From NCBI RefSeq assembly GCF_005047355.1, contig NZ_SUMC01000036.1:20233-84232 (forward strand): a stretch of DNA of 64,000 nucleotides, given 5' to 3'. This stretch comes from Actinacidiphila oryziradicis. Lineage in GTDB: Bacteria > Actinomycetota > Actinomycetes > Streptomycetales > Streptomycetaceae. Positions 8,202-16,805 of the stretch are shown here, piece by piece (positions within the stretch are counted from its first letter, which is position 1; the number at the start of each line of letters is the position of its first letter). Under the pieces are notes generated by a model. That model was not told where the DNA came from. It saw only the letters and a list, made by a program, of their open reading frames with translations, and searched no databases. A program made the position numbers and the translations under genes.

Positions 8202-9169
8202 CCGCCCCTGCGGCCGGCGCCCCGGTGGTGGCCTGCGGCGAGGTCCGGACCTGTCTGCTCCAGCACTCCGCCGCGCTCGCGGACGGCGCCGCCAGTCAGC
8301 TGCTGCAACTGCGCTCCGGGGAACGCGTACGGATCTCCAAACGGCCCAACACCGCACTCACCTCGCCCGATGTGCTGACGGGCGTGGACTGCCAACTGGC
8401 CACCGGGTCGGGCAGCCGGGTGCGTGGCATCGGCACCGTACTGTCGCACGCGACACTGACCGACGGACGGGTGCTCCAGGCGTCCGCGCACCTTCGGGTG
8501 CTCGCGGCGGAGGCCGCTCACCGGCAGCCGTGGGGGCACTACCTGGTGCGGCCGGGCGTCGTCGAGGCGGTGGGCCGGGCAGTGCCGGAGGACTTGGCCG
8601 ACGGGTTCCTGAGGGGTGGTCAGGCGTCGCTGGCGGGGACGGCGGACCTCGGAGCGGTGGGGGAACGGCTGCTGGCGGAAGTACTGGCCCGGCCGCAGCT
8701 GGACCGGCGGCCCCCGTTCAAGTCCCGCCGCACCCGGCTGCGCTGGTCGGCCGTGCGATCCGGCGACACGGACGGGGTGCCGCGCGGTCGCTTCACCATC
8801 GTCGACGACACCGAGCGCACCCTGCGACTGGAGGTGGGAAGCGTCGACCCGGAGGCCCTGGCCCGGCTCTGTGAGGATCTCGCGCTGCACGACTGGCTGC
8901 TCACCACACTCATCCAGATGGTGGATCGCAGTGGCCTCGGCACCACCCCCGGACCGGACGCCGTCATCCGGCTGAGCCCGGCGGTGGATCATCTGTTGCA
9001 TCTGTGGATGCCGATGGCCCGGGTGGACCTGATCTTGATGCCGCTGTGGGAGAGCCTGGAGACCAAACCCGGGTTCACCCGGCAGTGGCAGGCACTGGTC
9101 CAGCGGATCCGTGACCAGCTGGCTCTGCAGTCCGTCACTTTACAGGGGAAGCCGCATGCGTTGACCTAG
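8198..9169 (+). CDS. SCO2521-family protein
   Basis: A 323-residue protein of unknown function, translationally coupled to the previous gene by an ATGA overlap. The N-terminal 100 residues carry VVACGEVRTCLLQHS and the C-terminal half is helical. No signal peptide, membrane segment or catalytic signature is visible. A TTA codon lies at 9140-9142, ten residues from the end, so this gene too is under possible bldA control. It closes the five-gene set; the following membrane-protein gene starts 47 bases later. Confidence 0.8.
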   Translation: MTAPAAGAPVVACGEVRTCLLQHSAALADGAASQLLQLRSGERVRISKRPNTALTSPDVLTGVDCQLATGSGSRVRGIGTVLSHATLTDGRVLQASAHLRVLAAEAAHRQPWGHYLVRPGVVEAVGRAVPEDLADGFLRGGQASLAGTADLGAVGERLLAEVLARPQLDRRPPFKSRRTRLRWSAVRSGDTDGVPRGRFTIVDDTERTLRLEVGSVDPEALARLCEDLALHDWLLTTLIQMVDRSGLGTTPGPDAVIRLSPAVDHLLHLWMPMARVDLILMPLWESLETKPGFTRQWQALVQRIRDQLALQSVTLQGKPHALT

Positions 9170-9216
9170 CCCGGAGCGGGTAATTGATGGGTTCGTCGTC
9201 CGAAGGGGGAGTAGGG

Positions 9217-10152
9217 ATGATGCGGGGTATATCGCCCATCCTGCTGAAAGCGGTGGTCGCGCTGATCACCGGTGGGGTCGCCTATCTGATCACCAATTTC
9301 GCCAACCAGCCAACGATATGGTCGATCACCATCTCGACCTTCATCGGCGGGGCGATCCTGATCGTCCAGTTCATAATGGAGTTCGAGGACCGTCTGGCCA
9401 TGCTCGAAATCTCGCTCGGCAAGCACTGGGACGAGATGGGGAGTCTGGTCAGCGGGGGCTTCGCCAGGGTCAACGAGGCGACCCAGCTGTTCAGCCTCGT
9501 GGAGCAGTCGGCCATCCGTACGGACGCGGTCACCCAACTGGTGCGCAGCGCCGCTGAGATCGGCTCTGAGGCGCCAGCCCTCCTCCACAGCTTTGCCCGG
9601 ACCGAGGTCAGCCGGCTGGCCACTTTGCTGCAGGACCTCCACGCCGGCGAGGCGACCTATGAGGGCGAGGACCACGAATGGCTGCTGGCGCTCGCCCAGA
9701 ACGCCGAGACGGCCATCGACGCGACCAGTACCGAGGTCGACGCGGATCTGTGGGTGAGCGAGTTCGGCCGGCGCTATCTGGTGGCGCAACGTGAGGCAGT
9801 CGGCCGGGGAGTGAAGATCCGCCGGGTCTTCATCCTCGATGATCCGGGCCTGGTGAATGACGCGGACGTCCGCAGACTGTGCCGGGAGCAGGAAGATCTG
9901 GGAGTGGAGGTCAGGACGGTCGTGAAGTCCGCGCTCCGGTCCACGGAGCGGCTCGACCCCATGTTTGACTTCATTGTGTTCGATCACGCGATCAGCTACG
10001 AGGTGACACCCGAACAGACGGATGACCACCCGGTCATCGCCACCACCCGGCTGGTGCTGCGGCAGGACAAGGTCAACCGGCGTATCCGCCGCTTCAACGA
10101 CCTCTGGGAGGCCGGGACCGAGGCGGACCAGAACGCTCCCGCCGCGTCGTGA
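9217..10152 (+). CDS. Two-helix membrane-anchored protein with cytosolic sensor-like domain
   Basis: A 311-residue protein. I start at ATG 9217, which has AAGGGGGAG five bases upstream; an in-frame ATG at 9187 has none. Two adjacent membrane helices (about residues 6-23 and 33-52) are followed by a helical region and a C-terminal domain with WVSEFGRRYLVAQREAV, RGVKIRRVFILDDPG and FDFIVFDHAISYEV. That pattern recalls phospholipase D-like or similar ligand-sensing modules in bacterial signalling proteins, but no HxK motif is present. It may be a sixth member of the SCO252x cassette: same strand, short gap. Function unknown. Confidence 0.72.
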   Translation: MMRGISPILLKAVVALITGGVAYLITNFANQPTIWSITISTFIGGAILIVQFIMEFEDRLAMLEISLGKHWDEMGSLVSGGFARVNEATQLFSLVEQSAIRTDAVTQLVRSAAEIGSEAPALLHSFARTEVSRLATLLQDLHAGEATYEGEDHEWLLALAQNAETAIDATSTEVDADLWVSEFGRRYLVAQREAVGRGVKIRRVFILDDPGLVNDADVRRLCREQEDLGVEVRTVVKSALRSTERLDPMFDFIVFDHAISYEVTPEQTDDHPVIATTRLVLRQDKVNRRIRRFNDLWEAGTEADQNAPAAS

Positions 10153-10571
10153 CGAGCAACGGAGCCCGGCGGGGAGCACGGTGCCGCCCCTGCGGCGCAG
10201 TGTCCCGGCGGTGACGACCGCGCCGGCAACGCAAAGGGACAGCAGGAGCCGAATGCGTCGAACGCAATGGACGATGCAGGGTTTATCCGATGCGTTCTTC
10301 GGGCCCTTCGGCTGCTTCGAGCGGGGCTGGGCTGCCCTGGACGACGCCGACCGTTCCGACGGCGGCCTCGGAGCGGTGCCCCGGCACGCACCCCGGACGG
10401 ATCGGCATGAGCGGCGAGGAGGTCCCCCTGGCGGCGAGCCCGGGCGCGGAGGTCCGTGCGGCACGCCCCGTGGGCAGGTGAACAGGGCGCCGAAGATGAG
10501 ATGTTCCAAAGAATCATGAGTAAATCCCAAAAAAGGTCCTTCGCCCGTCCTCTCCGCTCAGTTGTGGACTT
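10153..10571. other. Gene-free stretch between cassette and LCP gene
   Basis: About 420 bases with no credible reading frame on either strand: the possible short ORFs lack ribosome sites and show no Streptomyces codon pattern. It ends in a comparatively A/T-rich tract (about 10508-10540) that is a reasonable place for the promoter of the LCP gene, but I cannot name exact -35/-10 boxes. Confidence 0.5.
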
Positions 10572-11711
10572 ATGTTCGTCCGCATGACGGAAGAACAGCC
10601 GGTGCCGCCGGCCGGCCATGCCCCTGGCCACGCCCCCGGCACCGACCCCGACGGCGCGCGAATACGACGCCGATCACGCGTCTTCCTTACTGCCGGCATC
10701 GCGCTCGGCTGTGTGCTGGCGATCGGCGGGACGGCGGCCGGGCTGGCGTACTGGCATCTCGATCACCGCATCAAAGGCGTCGACATCAACAGCGCGCTCG
10801 GCACCGACCGCCCGACGACCGGCCCCACGGCCTCAGCCTCGTCGTCCTCCTCTTCCCTGGCCCCTGTCGCGACCGGCGCGATGAACATCCTCGTGCTGGG
10901 CTCCGACTCCCGCAGCGGCAGCGCGAACCAGAAGCTCGGCGGCGGCAACAGCACCGGCGCCCGCTCGGACACCGCGATGGTCGTACACATCAACAACGCG
11001 CACACCCGGGCCACCGTCGTCAGCATCCCGCGCGACACCCTCGTGTACCGGCCGTCGTGCCCCACTTCCAGCGGCGGTACGACGGCGGCCGCGTACGGCG
11101 CCATGTTCAACTCGGCTTATTCGGTGGGCGGTCCGGTCTGCGCGGTGAAGACGGCGGAGAAGCTGACCGGTGTGCGCATGGACCACTACATCGAGATCGA
11201 CTTCTCCGGCTTCGCGAAACTGATCGACTCGCTCGGCGGCGTCACCGTCACCACGACGAAGGACATCAACGACGACAAGAGCCATCTGAACCTGAAAGCG
11301 GGCACCCACCACCTGGGCGGCACCCAGGCCCTCGCCTTCGCCCGCACCCGGCACGGCGTCGGCGACGGTAGTGACCTCGGCCGCATCCAGCTCCAGCAGC
11401 AGCTCATCAAGGCGATGCTGAAGCAGGTGATGAGCATCAATCTGTTCACCAGCCCGACCAAGCTCTACGAGGTCGCCGACGCCGTCACCGGGAGCCTCAC
11501 CACCGACACCGGCCTCGACTCGCTGAGCGAGCTGATGAGCCTCGGGCAGAACCTGCGCAAGATCGGCACGAAGCATCTCACCGCTGTCACCATGCCGGTG
11601 GTCACCGCCCCGTCGGACCCCAACCGGGTGGTCGCCTCCGAGCCATCGGCCACGAAGGTCTGGACGGCGCTCAGGAACGACACCGCACTGCCCAAGGGTG
11701 TCGTCAACTGA
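10572..11711 (+). CDS. LytR-CpsA-Psr (LCP) family cell-wall polymer ligase
   Basis: A 379-residue membrane-anchored protein (375 if the ATG at 10584 is used; neither has a clear ribosome site). A cytosolic basic tail (RIRRRSR) is followed by one membrane helix and a Ser/Thr-rich external linker, then the LCP domain: NILVLGSDSR, RSDTAMVVHI, VVSIPRDTLV, IDFSGFAKLIDSLGG and FARTRHGVGDGSDLGR. The conserved Arg and Asp residues that bind the polyprenyl-pyrophosphate lipid are present. The family transfers secondary wall polymers such as teichoic acids or capsule to peptidoglycan. The gene is single and converges on the maleylacetate reductase. Confidence 0.92.
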   Translation: MFVRMTEEQPVPPAGHAPGHAPGTDPDGARIRRRSRVFLTAGIALGCVLAIGGTAAGLAYWHLDHRIKGVDINSALGTDRPTTGPTASASSSSSSLAPVATGAMNILVLGSDSRSGSANQKLGGGNSTGARSDTAMVVHINNAHTRATVVSIPRDTLVYRPSCPTSSGGTTAAAYGAMFNSAYSVGGPVCAVKTAEKLTGVRMDHYIEIDFSGFAKLIDSLGGVTVTTTKDINDDKSHLNLKAGTHHLGGTQALAFARTRHGVGDGSDLGRIQLQQQLIKAMLKQVMSINLFTSPTKLYEVADAVTGSLTTDTGLDSLSELMSLGQNLRKIGTKHLTAVTMPVVTAPSDPNRVVASEPSATKVWTALRNDTALPKGVVN

Positions 11712-11758
11712 GACCGTCATCAGCCGTCAGCTGAGGGCGTCACGGAGTGAGTCGGGGC

Positions 11759-12823
11759 TCAGCCGGGCGGGCGGCCTTCGAAGGCCGCCCGCAGAATGGC
11801 CCGGAGATCGTCGGGACCGGCGTCGCGCGGGTTCGCGTAGGGCACCGCGGCGGCGGTCTCGACGGCCCGGTCGATGCCGGCGGCGGACAGACCGAGTTCG
11901 GCGAGCGAGCGCGGAGCGCCGAGCCGGCCGCCCAGGCGGTACAGCTCGAGCGCCGGGTCGTCGGTGCCAAGGGCGCGGCGCAGGGCCGCGACCGCGTCGG
12001 GCGCGGCGGGGGCGTTGAAGGCCAGGACGTGGGGCAGCACGATGGTGTGCGTCGCGGCGTGCGGCAGGCCGAAGGTGCCGCCGAGGACATGGCAGAGCTT
12101 GTGGTGCAGCGACATGGTGGTGGCGCCCAGACAGGCGCCGCACAGCCAGGCCCCGTACAGGGCGCGGCCGCGGGCGTCGAGACCGCCGGGGTCGGCGGCG
12201 ATCTCGGGAAGGGCGGCGGCGAGTGCCCTGGTGCCCTCCTCGGCCATCAACGACACGATCGGCGAGGCATCGGGGGCGTAGAGCGCCTCGACGGCGTGCG
12301 CGATGGCGTTCACACCGCTGGTGCCGGAGAGGGCGGGCGGCATGGATAGGGTCAGCTCGGGGTCGTAGACCACACTGCGCGGCAGGACGACGGGATCGCG
12401 GCCGGTGCGTTTGACGCCGTCCTCGGTGAGCCCCCAGACGGGCGTCATCTCCGACCCCGCGTACGTGGTCGGGACCGCGATCAGCGGCAGGCCGAGGCGC
12501 AGCGCGACGGCCTTGCCGAGGCCGATCGCGGAGCCGCCGCCGACGGCCGCGCAGCCGTCGGCGTCCGCCTTGAGCGCGGCCTCGGCGGCGGCCTCGGCGA
12601 CCGGTACGGGGACATGCTCGGCGGCCTCGGTATGGACGCCCGCGTTGGCGGCGCCGAGCGAGTCCGCGACGGCCCGCGCGGTGTCCGCGCCGCGGGGGCC
12701 GGACAGGACGAGCACCCGGCGCAGGCCGAGGTGTTCGGCCTCCGCCGCGACGGCGGTCCTGGCGGCGCCGGCCCGGAAGACCACCCGCATGGGCTGGGCC
12801 TGGTACGTGAATTCCAGGCTCAC
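11759..12823 (-). CDS. Maleylacetate reductase
   Basis: A 354-residue iron-type alcohol dehydrogenase-fold enzyme that reduces maleylacetate to 3-oxoadipate with NAD(P)H. Visible features are the nucleotide loop GGGSAIGLGKAVAL, the HAVEALYAP segment, HHKLCHVLGG and LPHAATHTIVLPH; the metal histidines of true Fe-alcohol dehydrogenases are partly replaced, as usual in this subfamily. The GTG at 12823 overlaps the dioxygenase stop by four bases, so the two are coupled. With the genes upstream it completes hydroxyquinol breakdown: ring hydroxylation, intradiol cleavage to maleylacetate, reduction to 3-oxoadipate. Confidence 0.9.
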   Translation of the reverse strand: MSLEFTYQAQPMRVVFRAGAARTAVAAEAEHLGLRRVLVLSGPRGADTARAVADSLGAANAGVHTEAAEHVPVPVAEAAAEAALKADADGCAAVGGGSAIGLGKAVALRLGLPLIAVPTTYAGSEMTPVWGLTEDGVKRTGRDPVVLPRSVVYDPELTLSMPPALSGTSGVNAIAHAVEALYAPDASPIVSLMAEEGTRALAAALPEIAADPGGLDARGRALYGAWLCGACLGATTMSLHHKLCHVLGGTFGLPHAATHTIVLPHVLAFNAPAAPDAVAALRRALGTDDPALELYRLGGRLGAPRSLAELGLSAAGIDRAVETAAAVPYANPRDAGPDDLRAILRAAFEGRPPG

Positions 12824-13698
12824 GACGGCACCGCCGCCGGATGGAGGACGATGTCGAAGCGGGCCCGCCGGAACGGATTGGCGACCCCGTACTCGGCAGC
12901 CTGCCCGGGGTCGTCCACCTCGCTGAACTCCTGGACCAGGTTCTTCTTCACGGCGAAGACCGCGTCCGACTCCAGGTAGGGGCTGTCGGCCACGAAGATG
13001 TGCGTGGTGACGGGGATGTGGCCCTCGGACCCGGCGATGAAGTGGATGTGGGCGGGGCGGTAGGGGTGCCGGCCGGCCGCCTTGAGCAGGTTGCCCACCG
13101 GCCCGTCGGTCGGGATCGGGTAGTGGCAGGGCACGACGGTACGGAACCAGAAGCGGCCCTCCCCGTCCGCCGTGAACAGTCCCCTGCCGTTGCCGAGCGG
13201 CTGCACGCCCGGCTGCTGGACGTCGTAGAACCCCAGTTCGTTCGCCTGCCAGACATCGAGCAGGGCGCCGGGCAGCGGGGTGCCGTCCGTGCTGATGACA
13301 CGCCCGGTGACCACGCAGGGCTCCCCGGTATTGACGTAGTCGATGGTGTCGCCCAGGGCGCGCGGCGGTGACTCGACGACATGGAAGGGGCCGAGAACCG
13401 TGGAGTCGGTCGCACCGGGCACCTTCCGGTCGTTGATGGTCTCCACAAGCATCGACACGCCGAGGACGTCCGACAGGAGGATGAACTCCTGCCGGGTGTC
13501 GTCGCACATCTGCCCGGTGGCGGTGAGGAAGCCGATGGCCTCTTCCCACTCCTGCATCGTCGGCTCGATGTCCCGCACGAAATCATGCAGATGGCGGGTC
13601 AGGCTGCTGAGGATCTCGCGCAACCGGGGATCCGGGGTGCGCGCGAAGCTCTCCACGACAGCGGGGGTGGCGGTCTGCTCGGTGAAGTCGGTGGTCAT
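12820..13698 (-). CDS. Hydroxyquinol 1,2-dioxygenase (intradiol, Fe(III))
   Basis: A 292-residue non-haem iron enzyme. The helical N-terminal linker domain (about 1-100) is followed by the intradiol beta-sandwich: GPFHVVESPPR, VVTGRVISTDGTPLPGA, LLDVWQANELGFYDVQQ, CHYPIPTDGPVG and RPAHIHFI. These contain the two Tyr and two His expected as Fe(III) ligands. Family position and the adjacent maleylacetate reductase favour hydroxyquinol (1,2,4-trihydroxybenzene) over catechol as substrate. The ATG at 13698 is preceded by a GAAAGAAGGA-type purine tract. It lies 18 bases downstream of the hydroxylase stop in a three-gene operon. Confidence 0.92.
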   Translation of the reverse strand: MTTDFTEQTATPAVVESFARTPDPRLREILSSLTRHLHDFVRDIEPTMQEWEEAIGFLTATGQMCDDTRQEFILLSDVLGVSMLVETINDRKVPGATDSTVLGPFHVVESPPRALGDTIDYVNTGEPCVVTGRVISTDGTPLPGALLDVWQANELGFYDVQQPGVQPLGNGRGLFTADGEGRFWFRTVVPCHYPIPTDGPVGNLLKAAGRHPYRPAHIHFIAGSEGHIPVTTHIFVADSPYLESDAVFAVKKNLVQEFSEVDDPGQAAEYGVANPFRRARFDIVLHPAAVPS

Positions 13699-13716
13699 CG
13701 GGAAATCCTTCTTTCC

Positions 13717-15465
13717 TCAGTCCCGTCCCAGGATGCGCTTCAGAGCGGCGCCGAGCAGCTCTGCGGCATCCGGGGCCGCACTCTCGTAGCGGAAGGCGAC
13801 ATGGTTGTCCGGACGCAGGAGAAGGGCACCGGAGTCCGCGATGCCGCGTAGTCGCGCCCAGTCGCCGTACGGGTCCTCGTATGCCTGGCCGGGACCGATG
13901 GACGCGGTGGCGAGCTCCAGGCCCAGCTCGTCGCCGACGCTGCGGGCCGCCTCCAGCCAGCAGTCGCCGCCGATACCGGTGATGAGGGTGAACCGGCCCT
14001 TGCCGCCGAGGTCCAGGGTGGAGAGATTGCGCCGCCCGGCGGTGATCCAGGCGTGCGGAAGTTTTGCGCCCGGGCGTGTCGTGGGCTGGTGGTACAGCTC
14101 GGGATCGCGGTCGAAGCCGGGGTCGGGGGTGCCGTCGGGAACGATCGCGGCGGACTCGTAACGCTGGTTGAGGTCCACGCCGTGCGCGTTGAATTCGTAC
14201 ACCTTGTAGGCGATGGCCTCGCGCAGCGCCTGGCGGCGCTTCTCGGCGACCGGAGTGGCGTCCTTGCGAGCCTCGATGTTGGCGAGGAGCTGGGCCGGGT
14301 CCTGCGGGGTGAGCAGGTCCAGGGACTCGAAGACCGGCCCGGTCTCGCCGATGGACTTGTTGGCGCGCTGCACGATCTGCTTGCCGACGGGGGCGCGCTC
14401 GGCGTCGTAGGTGTCCAGCAGCGACGGGGACGCCGTGCCGTCGAGCACCAGCTTGAGCTTCCAGGCGAGGTTGTAGGAGTCCTGGATGGAGGTGTTGCCG
14501 CCGAGCCCGTTGGACGGCGGGTGGCGGTGGGTGGCGTCTCCGGCACAATGGACACGGCCCTTGGAGTAGCTCTCCGCGTACATCTCGTTGACCGTCCACG
14601 CGGACGACGACTTGATGGTCACCGGAAGGTCGTCGTCGCCGATCAGCTTGCGCACGACGGACAGCGCGTACTCGTCGGTGAGATCCGGCGGTGCGCCCTT
14701 GACGTCGTAGCCCCACACGATCAGCCACTCGTTCCAGGGCCGGACGCACCGCACCAGGCCGGCGCCGATGCCACCGACGGTCGCGCCGGTGGTCAGCACC
14801 CAGTAGAGCGTGCTGGGCCGGTGTGCGACATACGGCGTCAGGTCCGCCTCGAAGACGATGTTGATGCTGCCCGCCACGCCCATCTGGCCGCCCATGGGCA
14901 GCCCGGCGTGCTCGGCGACCTTGCTGCGGCCGCCGTCCGCGCCGATCAGGTACTTGGCGCGGATCTGGTACTCGTCGCCGCGCAGCCGGTCCTTGACGGT
15001 GACCGTCACCCCGTGCTCGTCCTGCGTGTGCGCCAGGTACTCCGTGCTGAAGCGCAGCTCCGTGCCGCGCGCGACGGCCGCGTCGGTCAGCACGGGCTCC
15101 ATCAGGTGCTGCGGCATGTCGCACATCCGGGTGGGGCTGGCGAGCTCGTGCTCGGCCTGCACCAGCGGGTCGTTGCCCCAGGAGCGCAGCCGGCCGAGCT
15201 CCTCACCGGCGATGCTGGTGCAGAACACCGTGTTTCCCATGAGGTGCTGGGGGGTGGCCTTGGCGATGATCTCCTGCTCGACACCCAGGTCGCGCAGCGC
15301 CTCCATGGTGCGCTGGTTGGTGATGTGCGCACGCGGTGTGTCCGCCAGCCTGCTGTAGCGGGTCACGATGATGTTCGGGACACCGTAGGTACTGAGGGCA
15401 AGCCCCGCGCTCGCCCCGGCCGGCCCGCTGCCCACGATCAGTACATCGGTCTTGACGGTCTCCAT
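13717..15465 (-). CDS. FAD-dependent aromatic hydroxylase (phenol/resorcinol-type)
   Basis: A 582-residue group A flavoprotein monooxygenase. Motifs are the N-terminal VLIVGSGPAGASAGLAL dinucleotide site, the YLIGADGGRSKVAE (DG) motif and RVHCAGDATHRHPPSNG (GD motif), with a C-terminal thioredoxin-like dimerisation domain. The ATG at 15465 has AGGAGAG nine bases upstream; an earlier TTG is not needed. It heads the operon with hydroxyquinol dioxygenase and maleylacetate reductase, so it probably makes hydroxyquinol by ortho-hydroxylating resorcinol or a related phenol with NAD(P)H and oxygen. The exact substrate is inferred. Confidence 0.88.
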   Translation of the reverse strand: METVKTDVLIVGSGPAGASAGLALSTYGVPNIIVTRYSRLADTPRAHITNQRTMEALRDLGVEQEIIAKATPQHLMGNTVFCTSIAGEELGRLRSWGNDPLVQAEHELASPTRMCDMPQHLMEPVLTDAAVARGTELRFSTEYLAHTQDEHGVTVTVKDRLRGDEYQIRAKYLIGADGGRSKVAEHAGLPMGGQMGVAGSINIVFEADLTPYVAHRPSTLYWVLTTGATVGGIGAGLVRCVRPWNEWLIVWGYDVKGAPPDLTDEYALSVVRKLIGDDDLPVTIKSSSAWTVNEMYAESYSKGRVHCAGDATHRHPPSNGLGGNTSIQDSYNLAWKLKLVLDGTASPSLLDTYDAERAPVGKQIVQRANKSIGETGPVFESLDLLTPQDPAQLLANIEARKDATPVAEKRRQALREAIAYKVYEFNAHGVDLNQRYESAAIVPDGTPDPGFDRDPELYHQPTTRPGAKLPHAWITAGRRNLSTLDLGGKGRFTLITGIGGDCWLEAARSVGDELGLELATASIGPGQAYEDPYGDWARLRGIADSGALLLRPDNHVAFRYESAAPDAAELLGAALKRILGRD

Positions 15466-15517
15466 TGGTACGGCTCTCCTGGAATGCAACTGCTGGAACG
15501 CAAACGACGGTCAACAG

Positions 15518-15564
15518 ATCGATCTTGAGTCATCGCGCGGATGGAGTGGTGTCTCAATTCGATA
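15518..15564. promoter_or_regulatory. Inverted repeat in divergent promoter of hydroxyquinol operon
   Basis: Two imperfect arms, ATCGATCTTGAGTCA (15518-15532) and the complement of TGTCTCAATTCGAT (15550-15563), are centred about two to three helical turns apart between the hydroxylase start and the regulator start. The placement makes this the likely operator of the Fis-type regulator encoded at 15587. Exact -10/-35 boxes are not certain. Confidence 0.45.
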
Positions 15565-15586
15565 CAGCGAGGGGCACCATGGTGGG

Positions 15587-16735
15587 ATGGAAGCTGTGAG
15601 CTCCATCGAACAACTGCTGCTGGACGCGTACCTCCGCGAGGGCCCGGACACCCGCCCCGTCGTGGCGATGAACGGCAGGACCCGGATCGTCAGCGCGGAA
15701 GCCGCCCGGCAGCTCTCCGACGAAGCGCTGGCGGCACTCGAACTGGGCGCCGCCCGCATGGTGCGCGACGGTCGCGCCGAGCCGCGGGTATGTCCGGTGC
15801 CCGACGCCGACGGGCTGATCGCGGGGCTGCAGCCGGTCGTGAGCTCCGGCACGGTCGTCGGAGCGGTGGCCGTACTGTCCGAGTCCGGCTTCGCCGCTGC
15901 CGGGGGCCATGGGCGCGGTGCCGGGCCCGACCGGCTGCTGCCGGGGCTGGCCGGCAGCTCGCTGCCATGGCGCAGCGCCGTCTCCAGGGCCGCCGCGCTC
16001 GCCGCCGAGAGCGGTCCGGTGCTGATCGCCGGTGAGCCGGGAGCCGGGAAGACCGCCGTGGCCCGCGCGCTCCAGGCCGGTCCGCCGCCGCTCTTCGACG
16101 CGGCCGGGGCGACGGCGGCGGAGACCCGCCAGTGGCTCCGCTCGCTGGAAGGCTCGCCGGACGGCGGCCCCGTGCTGCTCCGGCATCTGGAGGTGCTGGA
16201 CCCGTCGGCGGCCGCCGTGCTGGTCGGGATCCTGGAGAAGCGGCCGCAGGCCCGTATCGTCGCCACCCACACCCCGGGCGGGCAGCCCGGCCCCTGCCTG
16301 CACCGGCTGGTCGAACATCTCTCCGCCCGCATGGTCACCGTCCCGCCGCTGCGCGAACGCCCCGAGGACATTCCCGCCCTGCTCCGTGCCCTCGCCCCGC
16401 GCCCCGCTCCCGGCTACCCGCCGCTGACCTGGTCCGTGGAGGCCAGGCACACCCTGGAGCAGCACACCTGGCCCGGCAATGTCGCCGAGCTGGCCCTGCT
16501 GGTCCGCCACCTCGCCGACAGCCGCCGGCTCTCCGGCCCGGTCCGGTCCGAGGAACTGCCGGACGCGGTCCGCGGCGCTGCGGGCGCCCGCCACCTCAGC
16601 AGCCTGGAGAGGGCTGAGCGCGCGGCGATCCTGGACGCACTGAGGACCTACGGCGGCAACAAGGCGCGGGCGGCGAAGGCGTTGGGCATCGCGCGGGCCA
16701 CGGTCTACCGGAAGCTGCGCAGCTACGGAATATAG
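15587..16735 (+). CDS. NtrC-like/Fis-type transcriptional regulator, degenerate AAA domain
   Basis: A 382-residue regulator. The N-terminal 120 residues look like a PAS/GAF-type sensory region. An AAA-like domain follows with Walker A AGEPGAGKTAVARAL, RERPEDIPALLRAL and TWPGNVAELALL (the bacterial enhancer-binding protein C-segment). The sigma-54 contact loop GAFTGA is absent, so it probably acts with ordinary sigma factors. The C-terminus is a Fis helix-turn-helix, NKARAAKALGIARATVYRKL. It is transcribed away from the hydroxyquinol operon and is the obvious candidate to control it. Similar GAFTGA-less activators control aromatic and glycerol metabolism in actinobacteria. Confidence 0.83.
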   Translation: MEAVSSIEQLLLDAYLREGPDTRPVVAMNGRTRIVSAEAARQLSDEALAALELGAARMVRDGRAEPRVCPVPDADGLIAGLQPVVSSGTVVGAVAVLSESGFAAAGGHGRGAGPDRLLPGLAGSSLPWRSAVSRAAALAAESGPVLIAGEPGAGKTAVARALQAGPPPLFDAAGATAAETRQWLRSLEGSPDGGPVLLRHLEVLDPSAAAVLVGILEKRPQARIVATHTPGGQPGPCLHRLVEHLSARMVTVPPLRERPEDIPALLRALAPRPAPGYPPLTWSVEARHTLEQHTWPGNVAELALLVRHLADSRRLSGPVRSEELPDAVRGAAGARHLSSLERAERAAILDALRTYGGNKARAAKALGIARATVYRKLRSYGI

Positions 16736-16805
16736 TTCGGATTTCAACATGTTACGTTGGCTGCAAGCGCCGGTACCCCCCTCCCGTCAAGGAGAGTCAT
16801 CAGTC

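Noticed and set aside
3585..10152. Restriction-modification or BREX/Pgl-type defence island
   Set aside because: The methyltransferase is small-molecule type, with no DNA-recognition domain, and no nuclease or Pgl kinase/phosphatase gene is present.
12820..13698. Catechol 1,2-dioxygenase as identity of the intradiol enzyme
   Set aside because: The neighbouring maleylacetate reductase and aromatic hydroxylase fit hydroxyquinol cleavage; muconate cycloisomerase genes are absent.
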